A stretch of DNA of 64,000 nucleotides, from contig CP053155.1 in the NCBI GenBank assembly GCA_014607495.2, positions 2,046,001-2,110,000 on the forward strand, written 5' to 3'. The position numbers and the translations under genes are program-made. The DNA comes from Carposina sasakii. Lineage: Eukaryota; Arthropoda; Insecta; Lepidoptera; Carposinidae. The notes under the pieces were generated by a model. That model was not told the origin of the DNA, did no database searches, and saw only the letters and a list, made by a program, of their open reading frames with translations. Each line of letters begins with the position of its first letter. The stretch's first letter is position 1. Positions 12,795-37,397 of the stretch are shown piece after piece.

Positions 12795-13064
12795 ATATAC
12801 AGGGTGTAACAGAAAGGGTATGTTAGGCAAAAAGCTATGTAAATAGCCTACTATAGAGAACCTATTTCCAAAATTTGAGACTCGAAATCACATTTTTATT
12901 TTTCAAGATTGTATGAAATTTCTTGAGAAATTTAAAAATTCTCCATACTATCGGGAAAAATAAACATGTGATTTCGGGTCTCAAATTTTGTGAATAGGTT
13001 CTCTACAGTGGGCTATTTGCATAGCTTTTTGCTTAACATACCCTTTTTGTTACACCCTGTATAT
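12795..13064. mobile_element. Palindromic MITE, family P1, copy 1
   Basis: A 270-bp element that is one long imperfect palindrome. It starts tacagggtgtaacagaaagg and ends with the complementary gttacaccctgta. Other copies are at 17746-17992 and 48811-49076, with a right half at about 33781-33930. There is no coding capacity; a transcript would fold into a hairpin. Confidence 0.9.
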
Positions 13065-13067
13065 CTC

Positions 13068-13307
13068 GTGGTCATATCGTAAAATTGGTCACTTCATGCA
13101 ATGATCGCTTGCTAACTATTTTACGATTAAGATCAATAATCTTGACGACTTCATGAAATGGTCGCTCGTTTTAGTTTCCCATATCGAGAAACGATTTTTA
13201 TCATCGATCTGCCCCCAAACCATATGATGTGGCCAATAGACAGTTCAACATTTCATGAAATGTGACCATTTCATGAATTGATCAATTCTACGATATGGCC
13301 ACGACAT
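13068..13307. mobile_element. Palindromic MITE with cgtggtcatatcgta ends
   Basis: A 240-bp element with inverted ends: cgtggtcatatcgtaaaatt at the left and ttctacgatatggccacgac at the right, pairing over about 40 bp with mismatches. It abuts the P1 element directly. No second copy was seen in the window. Confidence 0.7.
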
Positions 13308-15421
13308 ACATAGTAATCTAAATTAGAGATGTAATTTATTTTACCATTGTGTTTATTTATTGTTCTAGTACTTATTTGTTTTGGTTTGTGAGAATGTTAA
13401 TGTATACTTAAATATAAATATTATTTTATACCAATAATCTACTTTTATATATTTTTTTAACTTACACCTACTCTTCTACCTACTTATAATATAATAATAG
13501 GCTGTGAATATTTGTCATTAATAACTTATTTAGATATTTTCGGCTAATTTGGGGCCTTGAAAATTTAATAACTAAAAAAGTTATTCATAGATTCAATTAA
13601 AATTTATGTAGGATGACAAAATAACATTTCTCAGGATTGTCAGAGCTCTGTCGTTTGTTTCTTGTTTATACTTTATAAATTGACTTTTTCAAATTTCACA
13701 CACCGACGTAAAGTACATACATGAGGGCACAGTTAGGGTTTACAAAATTATATTTGTGATATTTTTTTTTGCTTTGCTGAAACATGATTTTCTATTTCAG
13801 TATTAAAAATACTTAAAATATAAATTCTCTGTTGTACATACTTAACCTATGTACCTAATGCAATGATAGATGTTTATAATGTTTTTGTACAATTAAGTTA
13901 CTAGGACCTAGGTATTGAAAATATTTATTTATCCTAAGCTAAAAATGTACTGTCGTAAAATCTAATATTTCCCTAATTTTATGTGAGTAGTTTTTAAGAA
14001 ATTATCCTATTTACCTACATAGGTAACAACAAAAAAGTTACACAAAAGAAAAAAATATCCAGTTTATACATAAGTGTTAAAAATATATTTTTTTGTTACA
14101 CTTGCAATGTTTTATTTTGTAAACCTTTATGGCCAGGAAAGGTGTTATAGTTTTACAGCCACGGCAGTCATGGCGCCTTCTAAGCGATATGCCATCTCTT
14201 TCGTACTCTCTCTAAGCATTTCGTTATTTTTGTTAATAGCTTAACACACTATTATTATATTTGGAGAAATACAAAAGACAATATTAATGTTTAACTATAT
14301 TTTATTTCAATAAATTAAGCAGGTTCTGTTTTAATACACAAATATTGAATCAATCATTTAGTAAATAATATTTTGGAGCAGTAAATTTTTCAATGTGCAT
14401 TATAAGTTGAAATCCATGGGAAAATTAATTTAACATAACAACAGCGAAAATATAATGCAAACTTATATAATTTATAACAAACTAGTACATATGTGAACCA
14501 AGAAAAAAAAAATGGCAGGCAGCACCATCAAACTTTTCTTGGTTTAAATGTATACACAATATATTTCACTCATTAGTTGTATCACTATCAATTTCTTGAT
14601 TTTATAATATAAAATTAACATATTCTAAGCAATTATATTCAATAGTTTCCACCTATATGTTGTTAAGTGCTTGATGTTTACAGTTACTTAAATTTATAAC
14701 CGTTAGAAATGATTTCTCATGAGAATTGCCTGACTTAACGCACTTAGCATAGATATAGGAAAGAATAGATAGTGCCAATAATTTGGAATGTGTTTCTAGC
14801 ATAAGGGTTAACCTGTCAACACAGACTGGCTTGATAGTTAGTTCCTTATGTCCAACTGTTCAGTTGTCAATTGATTAGGGGTGTCCATACTGGGTATGAA
14901 CGAAACGAAACCTTGTCTGCGATGACCTTAAGTAAAAAGATATTCAGCACCTTTATACATTATCAAAAAGCCATTATGATTTTACAATTTTTTATCAATA
15001 TTTAGTGGACTGATGGAAAGAGAGGTCAGTTGACAAAAAAATCGGAGCATTACAGGAAAATTACAGAGTATTAAATTGAATTGATTATTTTTCTGGGATA
15101 GATATAACGTATTAACATGAGTACATGGTGTCGAAGAATATAATATTGTAATTGAAAATGTAGGTATAAGTATTATATAGGCTGCGAAAATGTTTTTACA
15201 AAACTATTTTAGGATGAACTTCAGAATATTAGCACATGAGAAGCATAGTCACCCTATTCCAACAATGTTTCTTAATCATTTCTGTATTTAATTGACATTC
15301 TATCCCAGTTCTATTAATCTAAATTACAAATCATACATTTTTAAACTGAAATAATACAAACATTGCTTAAAACGCATTCTCTTATGAAATGAGGCGATGA
15401 TAATATAACCAAAATGCCTTA
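13308..15421. other. Intergenic, AT-rich, no gene seen
   Basis: Low-complexity AT-rich DNA between the converging BPNT2 and UBE2W genes. I see no reading frame, RNA gene or clear repeat element here. Confidence 0.5.
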
Positions 15422-15802
15422 GGCTCATACTCCACGGACGGTTCTCCCGCTGCGGGAATCCGCCTCTGAACCGCACTAGACACAATTTTATATGGAAGTT
15501 GATGCTTCATACTACACTGCGCGGTTTCCCGTCGCGGTTTACAGGCGGGCGAAATACGACAGCCGCGCCACATGCAGCGTCAAACCGCCGCGCGCCGCTG
15601 ATAACCGGCGCTTTTGACTACACGGCGGTTTCCCGCTATCGCGTCATTATGCGCAGGACGTTGTGCGAGGACGCTCGCTCGCGGATCCATATTGAAATGA
15701 ACAAAAGACGGTGATAAACCGCGTTCCGTGTAGTTTGATGGTCTGCGGCAGTTTTGTCGAGCGGATTCCCGCGGCGGGAGAACCGCCCGTGCAGTATAGC
15801 CC
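15422..15802. mobile_element. GC-rich non-autonomous element, PIF/Harbinger-like
   Basis: A 381-bp GC-rich island with imperfect inverted repeats of about 40 bp. The left end reads ggctcatactccacggacgg; the right end is complementary to gggctatactgcacgggcgg. Both flanks carry tta (15419-15421 and 15803-15805), which fits the 3-bp TWA target duplication of PIF/Harbinger elements. There is no transposase. The superfamily call rests on the target duplication and is inference. Confidence 0.7.
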
Positions 15803-16999
15803 TTAAAGATATTTTCAAACCATATACCCACGTAAAAATAATCAACTTAACAAGTTAATGGCTTTAAAAAACCTGCAAAGCTAATAAATTATAAACATTA
15901 CAATAATCATTTATATACAACAAAATGGGAACTGACTCAAAATAACCACAAGCAGTAATAAAATATTTCATACCTGTTAAACTAGTTATAATATATAATT
16001 TAGTACAAACTCCATCGAATGTCATATAATTTTGGAAAATAATGAAAATGTATGTAATGTGACTCTTTTAAAATGGTTCAGCAAATTGATTAGGTTAATA
16101 TCTAGATATACTGGGATGTTATAATGTATTGAGTTGATAAACAGAATTGAAAATTCAATGTCATTGGTTCAGGTATATAAATATTTATGTTTCATGTTGC
16201 AGTTGGCGATGTTTTTAATTTGTACAATTTTAACCAACTTTAATTCAGTGAAAAATCTAGTACGGCCATATGCCTAGTTCATTTTTTATTTCATAACTAG
16301 GAAATTTTGATATTGGCCGAGATTCAGAGGTGACCGAAAAATAATAATTCGGGATGTTTTCATACAAACTGTAATTCTGCCTATACATTTTGAAATCAGC
16401 AAGATAATAATAACTCGTGTACAGTTTAAAAATACTATTTCTATCTATACTAATGTAAATTGCATGTATTTGACTAGACATAACAATTTTAAGGCCAGTA
16501 TCTAAAGTTAACCGTCCCTGAATTTCAGCCATACGAAAAAGAAAATTTAAACAAGTCTACTTCACTTTCACAAACATAATCTTAACGACGTACTTACACG
16601 ACAAAGCTACAACCGTTAACATATGTATAGGTATACAAATATAGATTTAAGTAGATAACCCACATACCTACACCTATTGAACTTTACGTTGCTCTCTGCA
16701 AAACCATAAACCTTATTCAACTAGGGGCCGACATATCTTCAATGGTCAGATAGGATAAAGTTGATCTGTCACTCTAAAACTTGATCAAGATATTGACAGC
16801 ATTTTATACTAGGCCAACTGACCATTGGAAAAATCGGCTCTAAAATTAATTAATAACCAAACCATGGATCCATTCCATAATAAACAAGTAATTAATACTT
16901 TCCAGTGTATCTACTTACATCTATATCAGCATGTAGACCGTAGTGGGGTAAAATTTGCAGCCGGTTTTGAAATGAACTTCAGAATGTCCGTATGTAGCA
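15803..16999. other. Probable UBE2W 3' flank/UTR, no clear gene
   Basis: AT-rich sequence downstream of the minus-strand UBE2W stop codon. Read on the minus strand, an AATAAA-type signal lies near 16,280 and could end the UBE2W message. An open frame of 91 codons at 16532-16257 (minus) has no recognisable family and lies inside this presumed UTR, so I do not call it a gene. Confidence 0.4.
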
Positions 17000-17095
17000 G
17001 TCCGCACGTAAGGCGCGCCGGACGCACGTAGGGCGCGGCGGACGCACGTAGGACGCGCCGGTCGGACGTAAGACGCGGCGGTCGGACGCGACACT
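17000..17095. repeat. GC-rich minisatellite, about 20-bp unit, 4-5 copies
   Basis: Units of the type gacgcacgtagggcgcggcg repeat four to five times with a few changes, alternating gcgccg and gcggcg endings. It lies just downstream of the UBE2W stop codon (minus strand), probably in its 3' UTR, and contrasts with the AT-rich surroundings. Confidence 0.8.
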
Positions 17096-17179
17096 ATTTA
17101 CACGTCACTATACTGTTGCCGTAACACTTATCACGAAACTGTTTCTATCGTCTCTGCTCGATACAGCGCCGCGGTGTTG

Positions 17180-20100
17180 TTACACGGAGTCATCTGTGAA
17201 GAAGACAGTGATGCTGGTATTCTAAGTCGTATTTCTCACATAAGGCCTTCCTCAATCGAGGATGTAATATACAGGGTTTTTATGAGAGGGATCATAGAAT
17301 GATTACCTAAATTACTAAATTATATGGATATAAGAGACTGATTATTATGCTAAACTATATAATAGAAATAGTTGCTAAAAACGTAATGTAAATAAAAGAG
17401 ATGGTAAAATTCGTCATCCTAGTTAATTGACCCAATAGCTCAGTTGGTTAGGGCGAAAGCACGGTTTGCGAGAGGTCGTGAGTTCAAATCTCACTCAGGG
17501 GTGAATTCTTTTTTATAATAGAAGTACGTAGTAAAACTTACCATGATACCACCATTTTGTTTTCTTAGGATTTTTGTTACATGTCTTAACGTAAAATGAA
17601 TTATCCGGTGGCCGTTTCTGCAAAAAAAAAACATTTTGATTAGATAGAATATAGATTTTGAAAGATATTCTGCATCAATATTCATCATCGGCTGGGTGGA
17701 GTAGCCATAATAATGATTGTACCTGTTTAGGAAGAGCTATACAAATACAGGGTGTAACAAAAGGGGTATGTTAGCGACCACTAAAAAGAAGCTATCCACA
17801 AAATTTGAGATTCTAAATCACATGTTTATTTTTCAAGATTGTATGAACATTCCTGAGTTGTTTAGGAATTCTCCATACTACGTGGAAAATAAAACGTGTG
17901 ATTTCGAGTCTGAAATTTTGTGGATAGGTTCTTTTTAGTGGGCTATTTACATAGCTTTTCGCTTAACATACCCTTTCTGTTACACCCTGTATCTAAGGTC
18001 TACCAAGAAGTACTGATTATCTTTTGACACGAAACTAGGTAGGTAAAAAGAAACAACTTTCATTATGGGACCAACTCCGAAATAGTGAAAAAAAAAACAG
18101 CTGTTCCATACAATCTTGATCTTGATCTATACATATAATAAAAATGTAACGGATCGCTGTCTGTACATGAAAGATATATGAGAAAAAATATTACAGGAGA
18201 CCTTTATCAACGCAGTAGTACGGAAAAGAATTATTTTTGAAATTTTTGTCTGTGCGTTTGTGCACGCTAATCTCAGAAACAGCTAAACTGATTTCGATGC
18301 AGTTTTCAGGAATATATTGTGACAGGTCCCCCACTTAACATATAGGATACTTTTTATCCCGGGAAAATGTTTTTAACCCGGATAATTTGGTGATTTTGTT
18401 TTTCTGCAGTCCACGCGGACGGAGTCCACTAGTTTTTAATAAATTTAATCCCTGCAAAAAGAATTCTACCGGCATCGTAATACAATACAATACATACCAT
18501 ATATAATGCTAGAAAGAGGCGTTACCTTCTCCTTACAGCTACTGAGCATGGACACGATAGACAGACAGACAGACTGCACGGACAGCGCGGGCGACCAGTC
18601 GTCCGTCAGGATGGACAGGCAGATGTGTCCGTTAGAGTACACGTGCGGGTGCACTGGGATGTTGCTGCCGATGAACGTCACCTGCCACCAGTGGTAAAGG
18701 TCACGTGGGTACAGTCGATCGGTGACGATAGCCCAATGGTTACGACCCTTCAGGATCACGAAAGAGATCGTACAGCATAGTGAAGCCTGGTGTAAAAGAC
18801 CTGACAAGTTCCTAGCTGATTGCCTTAAGGATCTTAGTCTGTGACTAGGTTAATGTGTTGTAATTATTGTGAATATTTATATTATTATTTGAAGTGGAAG
18901 TAGCGAAAGCCCAATGGTTAAGACGTGCGCCTTTCAGTAGGGAGGGAGGAGACATGAGTTCGATCCCAGTCATGGGCCTGTACCACTGAATTTATATCAT
19001 GTACGGCCGCCCCCTTATTACCTAATTAGCAAAAGCAAAGCGTTAGCGAAAATTGTACAAAAATTGCTGATTGCTTGTTAAATTTGTATTAGTACGTAAA
19101 ATGAATTTCAAAGGAACTTCGACATTTCAAGGCGAATATTGTACAATTTTCGCTATCGCTTTGCTTCGGCTTTGCTATTGCTTTTACGTAATCAGGGGGC
19201 CGCGCGATCGCGTAATTGAGAGTGTGTGTGTGCTTGTGCGGGGCGCGGGAGGACGCCGAGCTCTCGTTACGCACACGCACACACTCGAGATTATCGCGAT
19301 CGCGCGGCTTCGGCTTTGCTATTACTTTAATGTAATCAAGGGTCGTAAGTTTACAGTAAGTGGTACTACAAATGAAGCTGATAGCCACACAGAAATAATA
19401 ATTAAAGATTATCTTACCTCTGGGGAGTCGAATGGGTACTTGTTTGTAAATTTGAACTGCAACACGAATTTTTCACCTTCGTATAATGTGCCGGGAACCC
19501 CTTCCATATGAACTGTCCACCTGGGAAATACTTTTATTAAAACATAGCACGGTATAGAGAGTGAATACAAATATACATACACAGATGGAAGTAACGCGCG
19601 ACCATGTCTGACGTCTGCATAACTGACCGGCCCCCTGATTACCTAATTTGCAATAGCAAAGCCGAAGCAAAGCGATAGCGAAAATTGTACAATATTCGCC
19701 TTGAAATGTCAAAGTTCCTTCGAAATTCATTTTACGTAATAGGAATTTGACAATCAGTCAATTTTTGTATTTATTTACAATTTTCGCTATCGCTTTGCTT
19801 TTGCTAGTTAGGTAACGGGTATTAAAATTCCTATCTTTTACCATCCATTAATTAATGCTCAGTGGTTAGAGCACTGAGCATTAATTAATGCTCAGTGGTT
19901 AGAGCACTGACACGCGGAATGCAGAGGTCGTGGGTTCGATTCCCAGCCGGGTGAGGAATTTTTTCCATTTCATTATTAATAATTTTATCATCCATTAATT
20001 ATTAACTTTCAAAAATGGTATCATGTAAATGGGATTTATGGACTTTTATCTCAGATAAATTCACTATGGGTGCGCCCACCACCGGGCCCTACACCCTCCA

Positions 20101-22616
20101 CTGACCCTCGGATCTGATAACTCATAACTGCGAAAACAAGCACTCAGATAAGTGTCTAAATTTCCCGGATAAAACGTAGCCTATGTCCTTTCTCAGGCTC
20201 TAGGCCAAATTTCATTTAAGTATTTTCGGCGTAACAGACAGACATAGTTACTTTCGCATCACTACATATTATAAAAGTCGCTTGCCGCTATGTATGTATC
20301 TTTCAAACTAAGAAACGGATTTTGATGCGGTTTATTTTAATAGATAGAGTGCTTCACGAGGAAGGTTTATAATGTATAACTAGGGACCCGCCCCGGCTTC
20401 GCACGGGAGTAATGCACTCACGCGGGCGAAGCCGTAGGCGGCTGCTAGTTAATAATATTAGTAAGGAAGTATGGATTTCATGTTTGAGCTAGGTACATTC
20501 GAGATTTACTTATGGTAAATAGTAACAGTTTGAGAGTATGATCTAATTGTTTGTTATCCTTGTTATGTAATATACCTATACCTATACTTTGTTGTAGTTT
20601 TTTCAGAACTGGTTTATGTTGATACTGTACTAACATCATACACACAAGTAACATTAATAGATACTCGTAGTAACAAATCCTACCAGTTGTTCTAGAGATT
20701 GATTGTATTTTAATCAAACAAATTCAGTTCCATTAAATTAACACCTTAAAGGAACAAATAAAAGTTTTTGCTAATAGTGATTGTATTGGACACTAGATTA
20801 TTGTATATGTGATCGAAAAGCGGCGGTAGGTTTATTTGGGACTTAATAGAGGTGTGTAATTTAATGATGGGTGTGACACAAAAAAATAATTTTATACAGA
20901 TGGCCCATTCTTGAGGCCACATTTTGTAGTCCTAGCCGTCTATTAAAAGGTTTATGTTTATAATCAAACTAGCAACCGCCCACGGCTGCACCCGCATGAG
21001 AGTGCATTACTCCCGTGCGAAGCCGGGGCGGGTCCCTAGTTATACATTATAATCCTTCTTCGTGAATCACTCTATTAAAAACTGCATCAAAATCCGTTCC
21101 CTAGTTTGAAAAATGTAAGCATACATAGGGACGGACAGACAGCGGCAAGCGACTTTCTTTTATAATATGTAGTGATTTATTACTTAATGTGACAAGCTGT
21201 TTAGGCTCTAGCTAGAGCTTGTCATAGATTATACATATACCATACATAAATTTAAAAAAAACATAACCCTCCTTCTAGGTAAAATAAAATAAAATTAAGT
21301 CCCATAAAATTTCAAATATATGTGAAAGTAAGATTACATAAGTAACATAATAATGAACATAGCATGCTAACATGACCTTAATATTTTATATCTGACAATA
21401 GACATTGTATTGATAAACAAATTATTGAGTACAATATTATAAGAATACCTTGGCAGTTGATTATACCATGGTAATTTTTATACAGGATGTTTTGGTTCAA
21501 ACATTTCCAAATACTATGGTATCTGCTCATCATCACAACTATTTTTCTCCATGGAAGCATACCTGGGAAGTGTCTGGTTCCCAAAAATTTAGTAAATATA
21601 TTGCGGTGTTCTGAATAAATGCACATAGACACGCGTAGCAAGATTTTTTCATGAGAAATATCTGTCTATAAAAAAAACTAACATATAACACTGGACACCA
21701 TAAATTTCACCACACTTAAATGTAAACCCTAATCTTAGTCAGGTCTATCTCTCTCCGTTCTTAACATAAATGGCTGAGAGAGATAAGGACAGGTAGGACT
21801 AATTTTACATTTAGGTCACACATTTAGGTTTTACATCACACTTATGTGACGGTCAGAATAGATCATAATATTTTCATTATTGTTGATACCCATAACTCTT
21901 TGGAATCCTATGTGATACTCTGTGATGAAACATAAGCTTGACATAGCTTATTAAATAAATAAAATAAATAAATAAATTATCTAGGTTAAGTAGGCTTACT
22001 TTTATCTAGATATTTTATAAAGTCTAATAAACAAATATGAATTGTTTAAGCTAAGTAGGAACATAATGACAAATCAATTATGTACATATTCAGGGTTACA
22101 AGCTGGCATTGATTTTATTTTGTCAACAATTTTCCAGTAGGTATTGTAGATGGAAGGATTGGTAAGTTTAGTATACATACATGTACATGGTTTACTTGAT
22201 ACTTACAGTGTAAGATTTTGGCTGGCCTGTTCTCCGTCCACTGTAACTCCCGGTGGTGGTTCCTTCATCAGAGACATAAGCTCTTTTTGTAATCTCCGCT
22301 AAAATAGAAATATACCGAATAAACGTTGGAAACATAAATGTAAAAGACATCTTGCACATATCCTAAAACTACACCGTACGTAAGCAAATATTATAATAGC
22401 AGTAGAGAACAGCACAAAAGAAATTTTGACTGAAAACTGTCACAACAGCGCAGTTAAATTATGGAATATTTGTCCAGTGTGGTACCGAAAAGATTTTTTT
22501 CTTAAGTAGCATTAAGTCATATGATAGCAAAATACATTATAGTTATTATAAAATGCAATATCTAATAAATATCAATAAAATATTTTACAAACCTCAGACG
22601 GAGACATAGCCGCCAT
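17180..22616 (-). CDS. UBE2W: Ubiquitin-conjugating enzyme E2 W, 154 aa, 6 exons
   Basis: Minus-strand exons 22593-22616, 22207-22298, 19418-19520, 18526-18681, 17542-17617 and 17180-17193 join in phase. UBE2W transfers ubiquitin to the alpha-amino group of substrate N-termini, working with RING E3s such as CHIP (family knowledge). Seen: the N-terminal E2 helix ([10 protein letters not shown]), PPPG, YPFDSP, and [15 protein letters not shown] with the active-site Cys94. HPH replaces the usual HPN, as known for this E2. Next come [16 protein letters not shown] and the W-specific tail PPDNSFYV...KKTKWWYH. The last coding exon is only 14 nt and gives DDSV and stop. The length matches the family (about 151 aa). 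Introns 2, 3 and 5 hold many repeats. Confidence 0.97.
17430..17505 (+). other. tRNA-like sequence (Pol III box A and box B), probably SINE-derived
   Basis: It contains a good box A (tagctcagttggttagg) and box B (gagttcaaatctc) at tRNA spacing, inside UBE2W intron 5. The acceptor stem does not pair properly (5' gacccaa against 3' aggggtg), so I do not call a functional tRNA. A tRNA pseudogene or SINE head is more likely. Confidence 0.5.
17746..17992. mobile_element. Palindromic MITE, family P1, copy 2
   Basis: Starts tacagggtgtaacaaaaggg and ends ctgttacaccctgtat. It is palindromic throughout and nearly the same as the copies at 12795 and 48811. It lies upstream (minus-strand sense) of UBE2W exon 5, in intron 4. 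Confidence 0.88.
17993..18120. mobile_element. MITE family P2, partial copy
   Basis: It begins ctaaggtctaccaagaagta and continues with gattatcttttgacacgaaa, matching the left arm of the full P2 element at 48578-48810. It is truncated on the right by the Helitron-like element. It abuts the P1 element with no spacer. Confidence 0.7.
18125..18432 (+). mobile_element. Helitron-like non-autonomous element, family H1
   Basis: It starts with TC (tctatacatataataaaaatg) and ends with a short hairpin (gtccacgcggac) followed by ctag and then T, as Helitrons do. Related copies: 27986-28281 (minus), 29995-30087 (5' part), 34040-34270 (minus), 36655-36776 (3' part). No terminal inverted repeats and no coding capacity. 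Confidence 0.7.
18898..19002 (+). mobile_element. tRNA-derived SINE, 5' head only
   Basis: Box A-like tagcgaaagcccaatggtta and box B gagttcgatcccagtc, followed by ctgtaccactgaatttatat, match the head of the SINE at 36022. It is cut at 19,002 where the foldback MITE begins. Confidence 0.7.
19003..19345. mobile_element. Foldback MITE cluster (family F), UBE2W intron 3
   Basis: 19003-19202 is a palindromic element bounded by ccgcccccttattacctaat and its complement acgtaatcaggggg, with inner arms rich in gctttgcttcggctttgc. It runs straight into a second, GC-rich palindrome (about 19198-19345) with complementary stretches of the agtgtgtgtgtg / cacacgcacacact type. Relatives occur at 19627-19820, 26385-26535, 30838-31298 and about 33500-33600. 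Confidence 0.75.
19627..19820. mobile_element. Foldback MITE, family F, UBE2W intron 2
   Basis: The same family as 19003-19202 but in reverse orientation: 19630-19740 pairs with 19091-19200 over about 110 bp with few mismatches. The two copies flank UBE2W exon 3. Confidence 0.82.
19858..19958 (+). other. tRNA-like sequence with duplicated 5' part
   Basis: Contains box A (gctcagtggttagagcac) twice, because a segment of about 35 bp including taatgctcagtggttagagc is directly repeated, then box B gggttcgattccc once. It resembles tRNA-like heads scattered in insect genomes. Folding is not convincing enough for a functional tRNA. Confidence 0.5.
20259..20448 (+). mobile_element. Helitron-like element, family H2, copy 1
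   Basis: Begins tcactacatattataaaagt and ends gcggctgctag followed by T, with a GC-rich end carrying cttcgcacgggagtaatgca. It is repeated in inverse orientation at 20969-21175. Confidence 0.65.
20969..21175 (-). mobile_element. Helitron-like element, family H2, copy 2 (inverted)
   Basis: The reverse complement of the element at 20259-20448, running from ctagcaaccgcccacggctg to ataatatgtagtga. The two copies form inverted arms about 520 bp apart inside UBE2W intron 2. Confidence 0.65.
21478..21690. mobile_element. Fragment of the caggatgttttt element family
   Basis: It starts atacaggatgttttggttca and contains ccatggaagcatacctggga and gacacgcgtagcaagatttt. These occur in reverse complement in the fuller copy at 34849-35231. 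Another copy starts at 63,795. Confidence 0.6.
21716..21850. mobile_element. Short palindromic MITE (ggtctatctctctccg family)
   Basis: The arms ctaatcttagtcaggtctat and its rough complement ggacaggtaggactaatttt fold back. Related copies are at about 25345-25455 and 40553-40672. Confidence 0.55.
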
Positions 22617-23110
22617 TGTAATCCAATAAATTTGACGTTTATTGTCCAGTATTGCCAGTAATTACTATAAATTGAGATTTTTTATGACGTGCTTTTTTCG
22701 CTATTCCATTCCCAGATTGTTGGCTGGCTTTAGTTCCTGTGAGTTCCATGTATTCCTCACAGATTTTGTTTAAGTACAGTAGGTATTCCCATATAAAATA
22801 CGTGGTACATATTCCCTGAGGGTATTCCCATATGCCATGTCATCGTTGTCAAGGGTTCAAACTCAGAAGGTTTTTACACTCTCACGCACAAACTCACGTC
22901 ATCATATTTATATGTATATCACCTTCTGATACCCACAAACAATCATATGCCTTGCCTGTTGTCGAGTAGGTAGGTATACGGAGTAGACGCTACTGTACAT
23001 TATACTTATTTATATTTATATAATTACAAAATCTAGATACAATTTGATTGAGCATGAACCTATTTGAAGCCAGCTCAAAGCACTCGTCGTTTCGTTTAGG
23101 GTACCCCTAA

Positions 23111-23240
23111 TGCTCTGGCCACAATTGTCGCGACAACGCGAATTTTTTATAATGAGGCCAAGCGCTTTGTCTTAAAGTCGAACACGAAGTTTTATCGCTA
23201 CAACGCAACACGAATCTTGTCGCGATAATGTGGCCGCAGC
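23111..23240. mobile_element. Short palindromic MITE
   Basis: The left arm ctctggccacaattgtcgcg pairs with the right-arm complement cgcgataatgtggccgcagc, around a loop of about 60 bp. It lies in the UBE2W/CASD1 intergenic space. Confidence 0.6.
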
Positions 23241-23327
23241 ATAATAGGGAGGATCCAATAATGCCAACATAGCAAAAATAATTTAAATAAAAATTAGATT
23301 TGATGTGCATGTTTGTCAGTAAAACTT

Positions 23328-23529
23328 TAGCCGGATTACGATCTCTTCATGGGCGCATGTAAGTTGTTTCTGTAATAATTTTTCATTTTGACTAACTTTA
23401 CACTTGTTCTTGAGGATTTTCCCGGCGTTTCCATTCATCATCATTATTACCAACCATCATAAATTCAGAAATCATTTACTAAAGACAATGGCTGTATGGG
23501 CTTAGTTCCCCTTGCCTTTCCTTCGGGAT
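23328..23529 (-). mobile_element. Family A MITE, half copy
   Basis: The reverse complement of 10153-10358, ending with the family terminus cctttccttcgggat. The other end is missing. It lies about 200 bp upstream of the CASD1 start codon. Confidence 0.8.
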
Positions 23530-23733
23530 TGGTGATTTACTGGTGATTAGATTTACATTAATAATTTGATTGATATCTCAATTTAAAATAGCAGACAAGT
23601 GGTGGATTGTAAAAAAATAGACATGTTAGCGTTCTGTGCTATCAAAAATATATAATCAATATAACCTCAAACAAACAAAATGTACAGTAAAGATTTTTTT
23701 GTAAGCTTGGAATATTTATAAATTCAATGAAAA

Positions 23734-37396
<13,663 letters not shown>

Positions 37397-37397
<1 letters not shown>

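Larger units (their letters stand above)
22617..23733. promoter_or_regulatory. Divergent UBE2W/CASD1 intergenic region
   Basis: About 1.1 kb between the UBE2W start (minus) and the CASD1 start (plus), so it must hold the promoters of both unless a 5' UTR intron extends either gene. No TATA box is obvious. It carries two repeats: a palindrome at 23111-23240 and half a family A MITE at 23328-23529. Confidence 0.5.

Noticed and set aside
16257..16532. Open frame of 91 codons on the minus strand
   Set aside because: No recognisable family, AT-rich codons, lies in the presumed UBE2W 3' UTR, no splice or promoter support.
17430..17505. Functional tRNA gene
   Set aside because: Pol III boxes are present but the acceptor stem does not pair; more likely a tRNA-derived relic.
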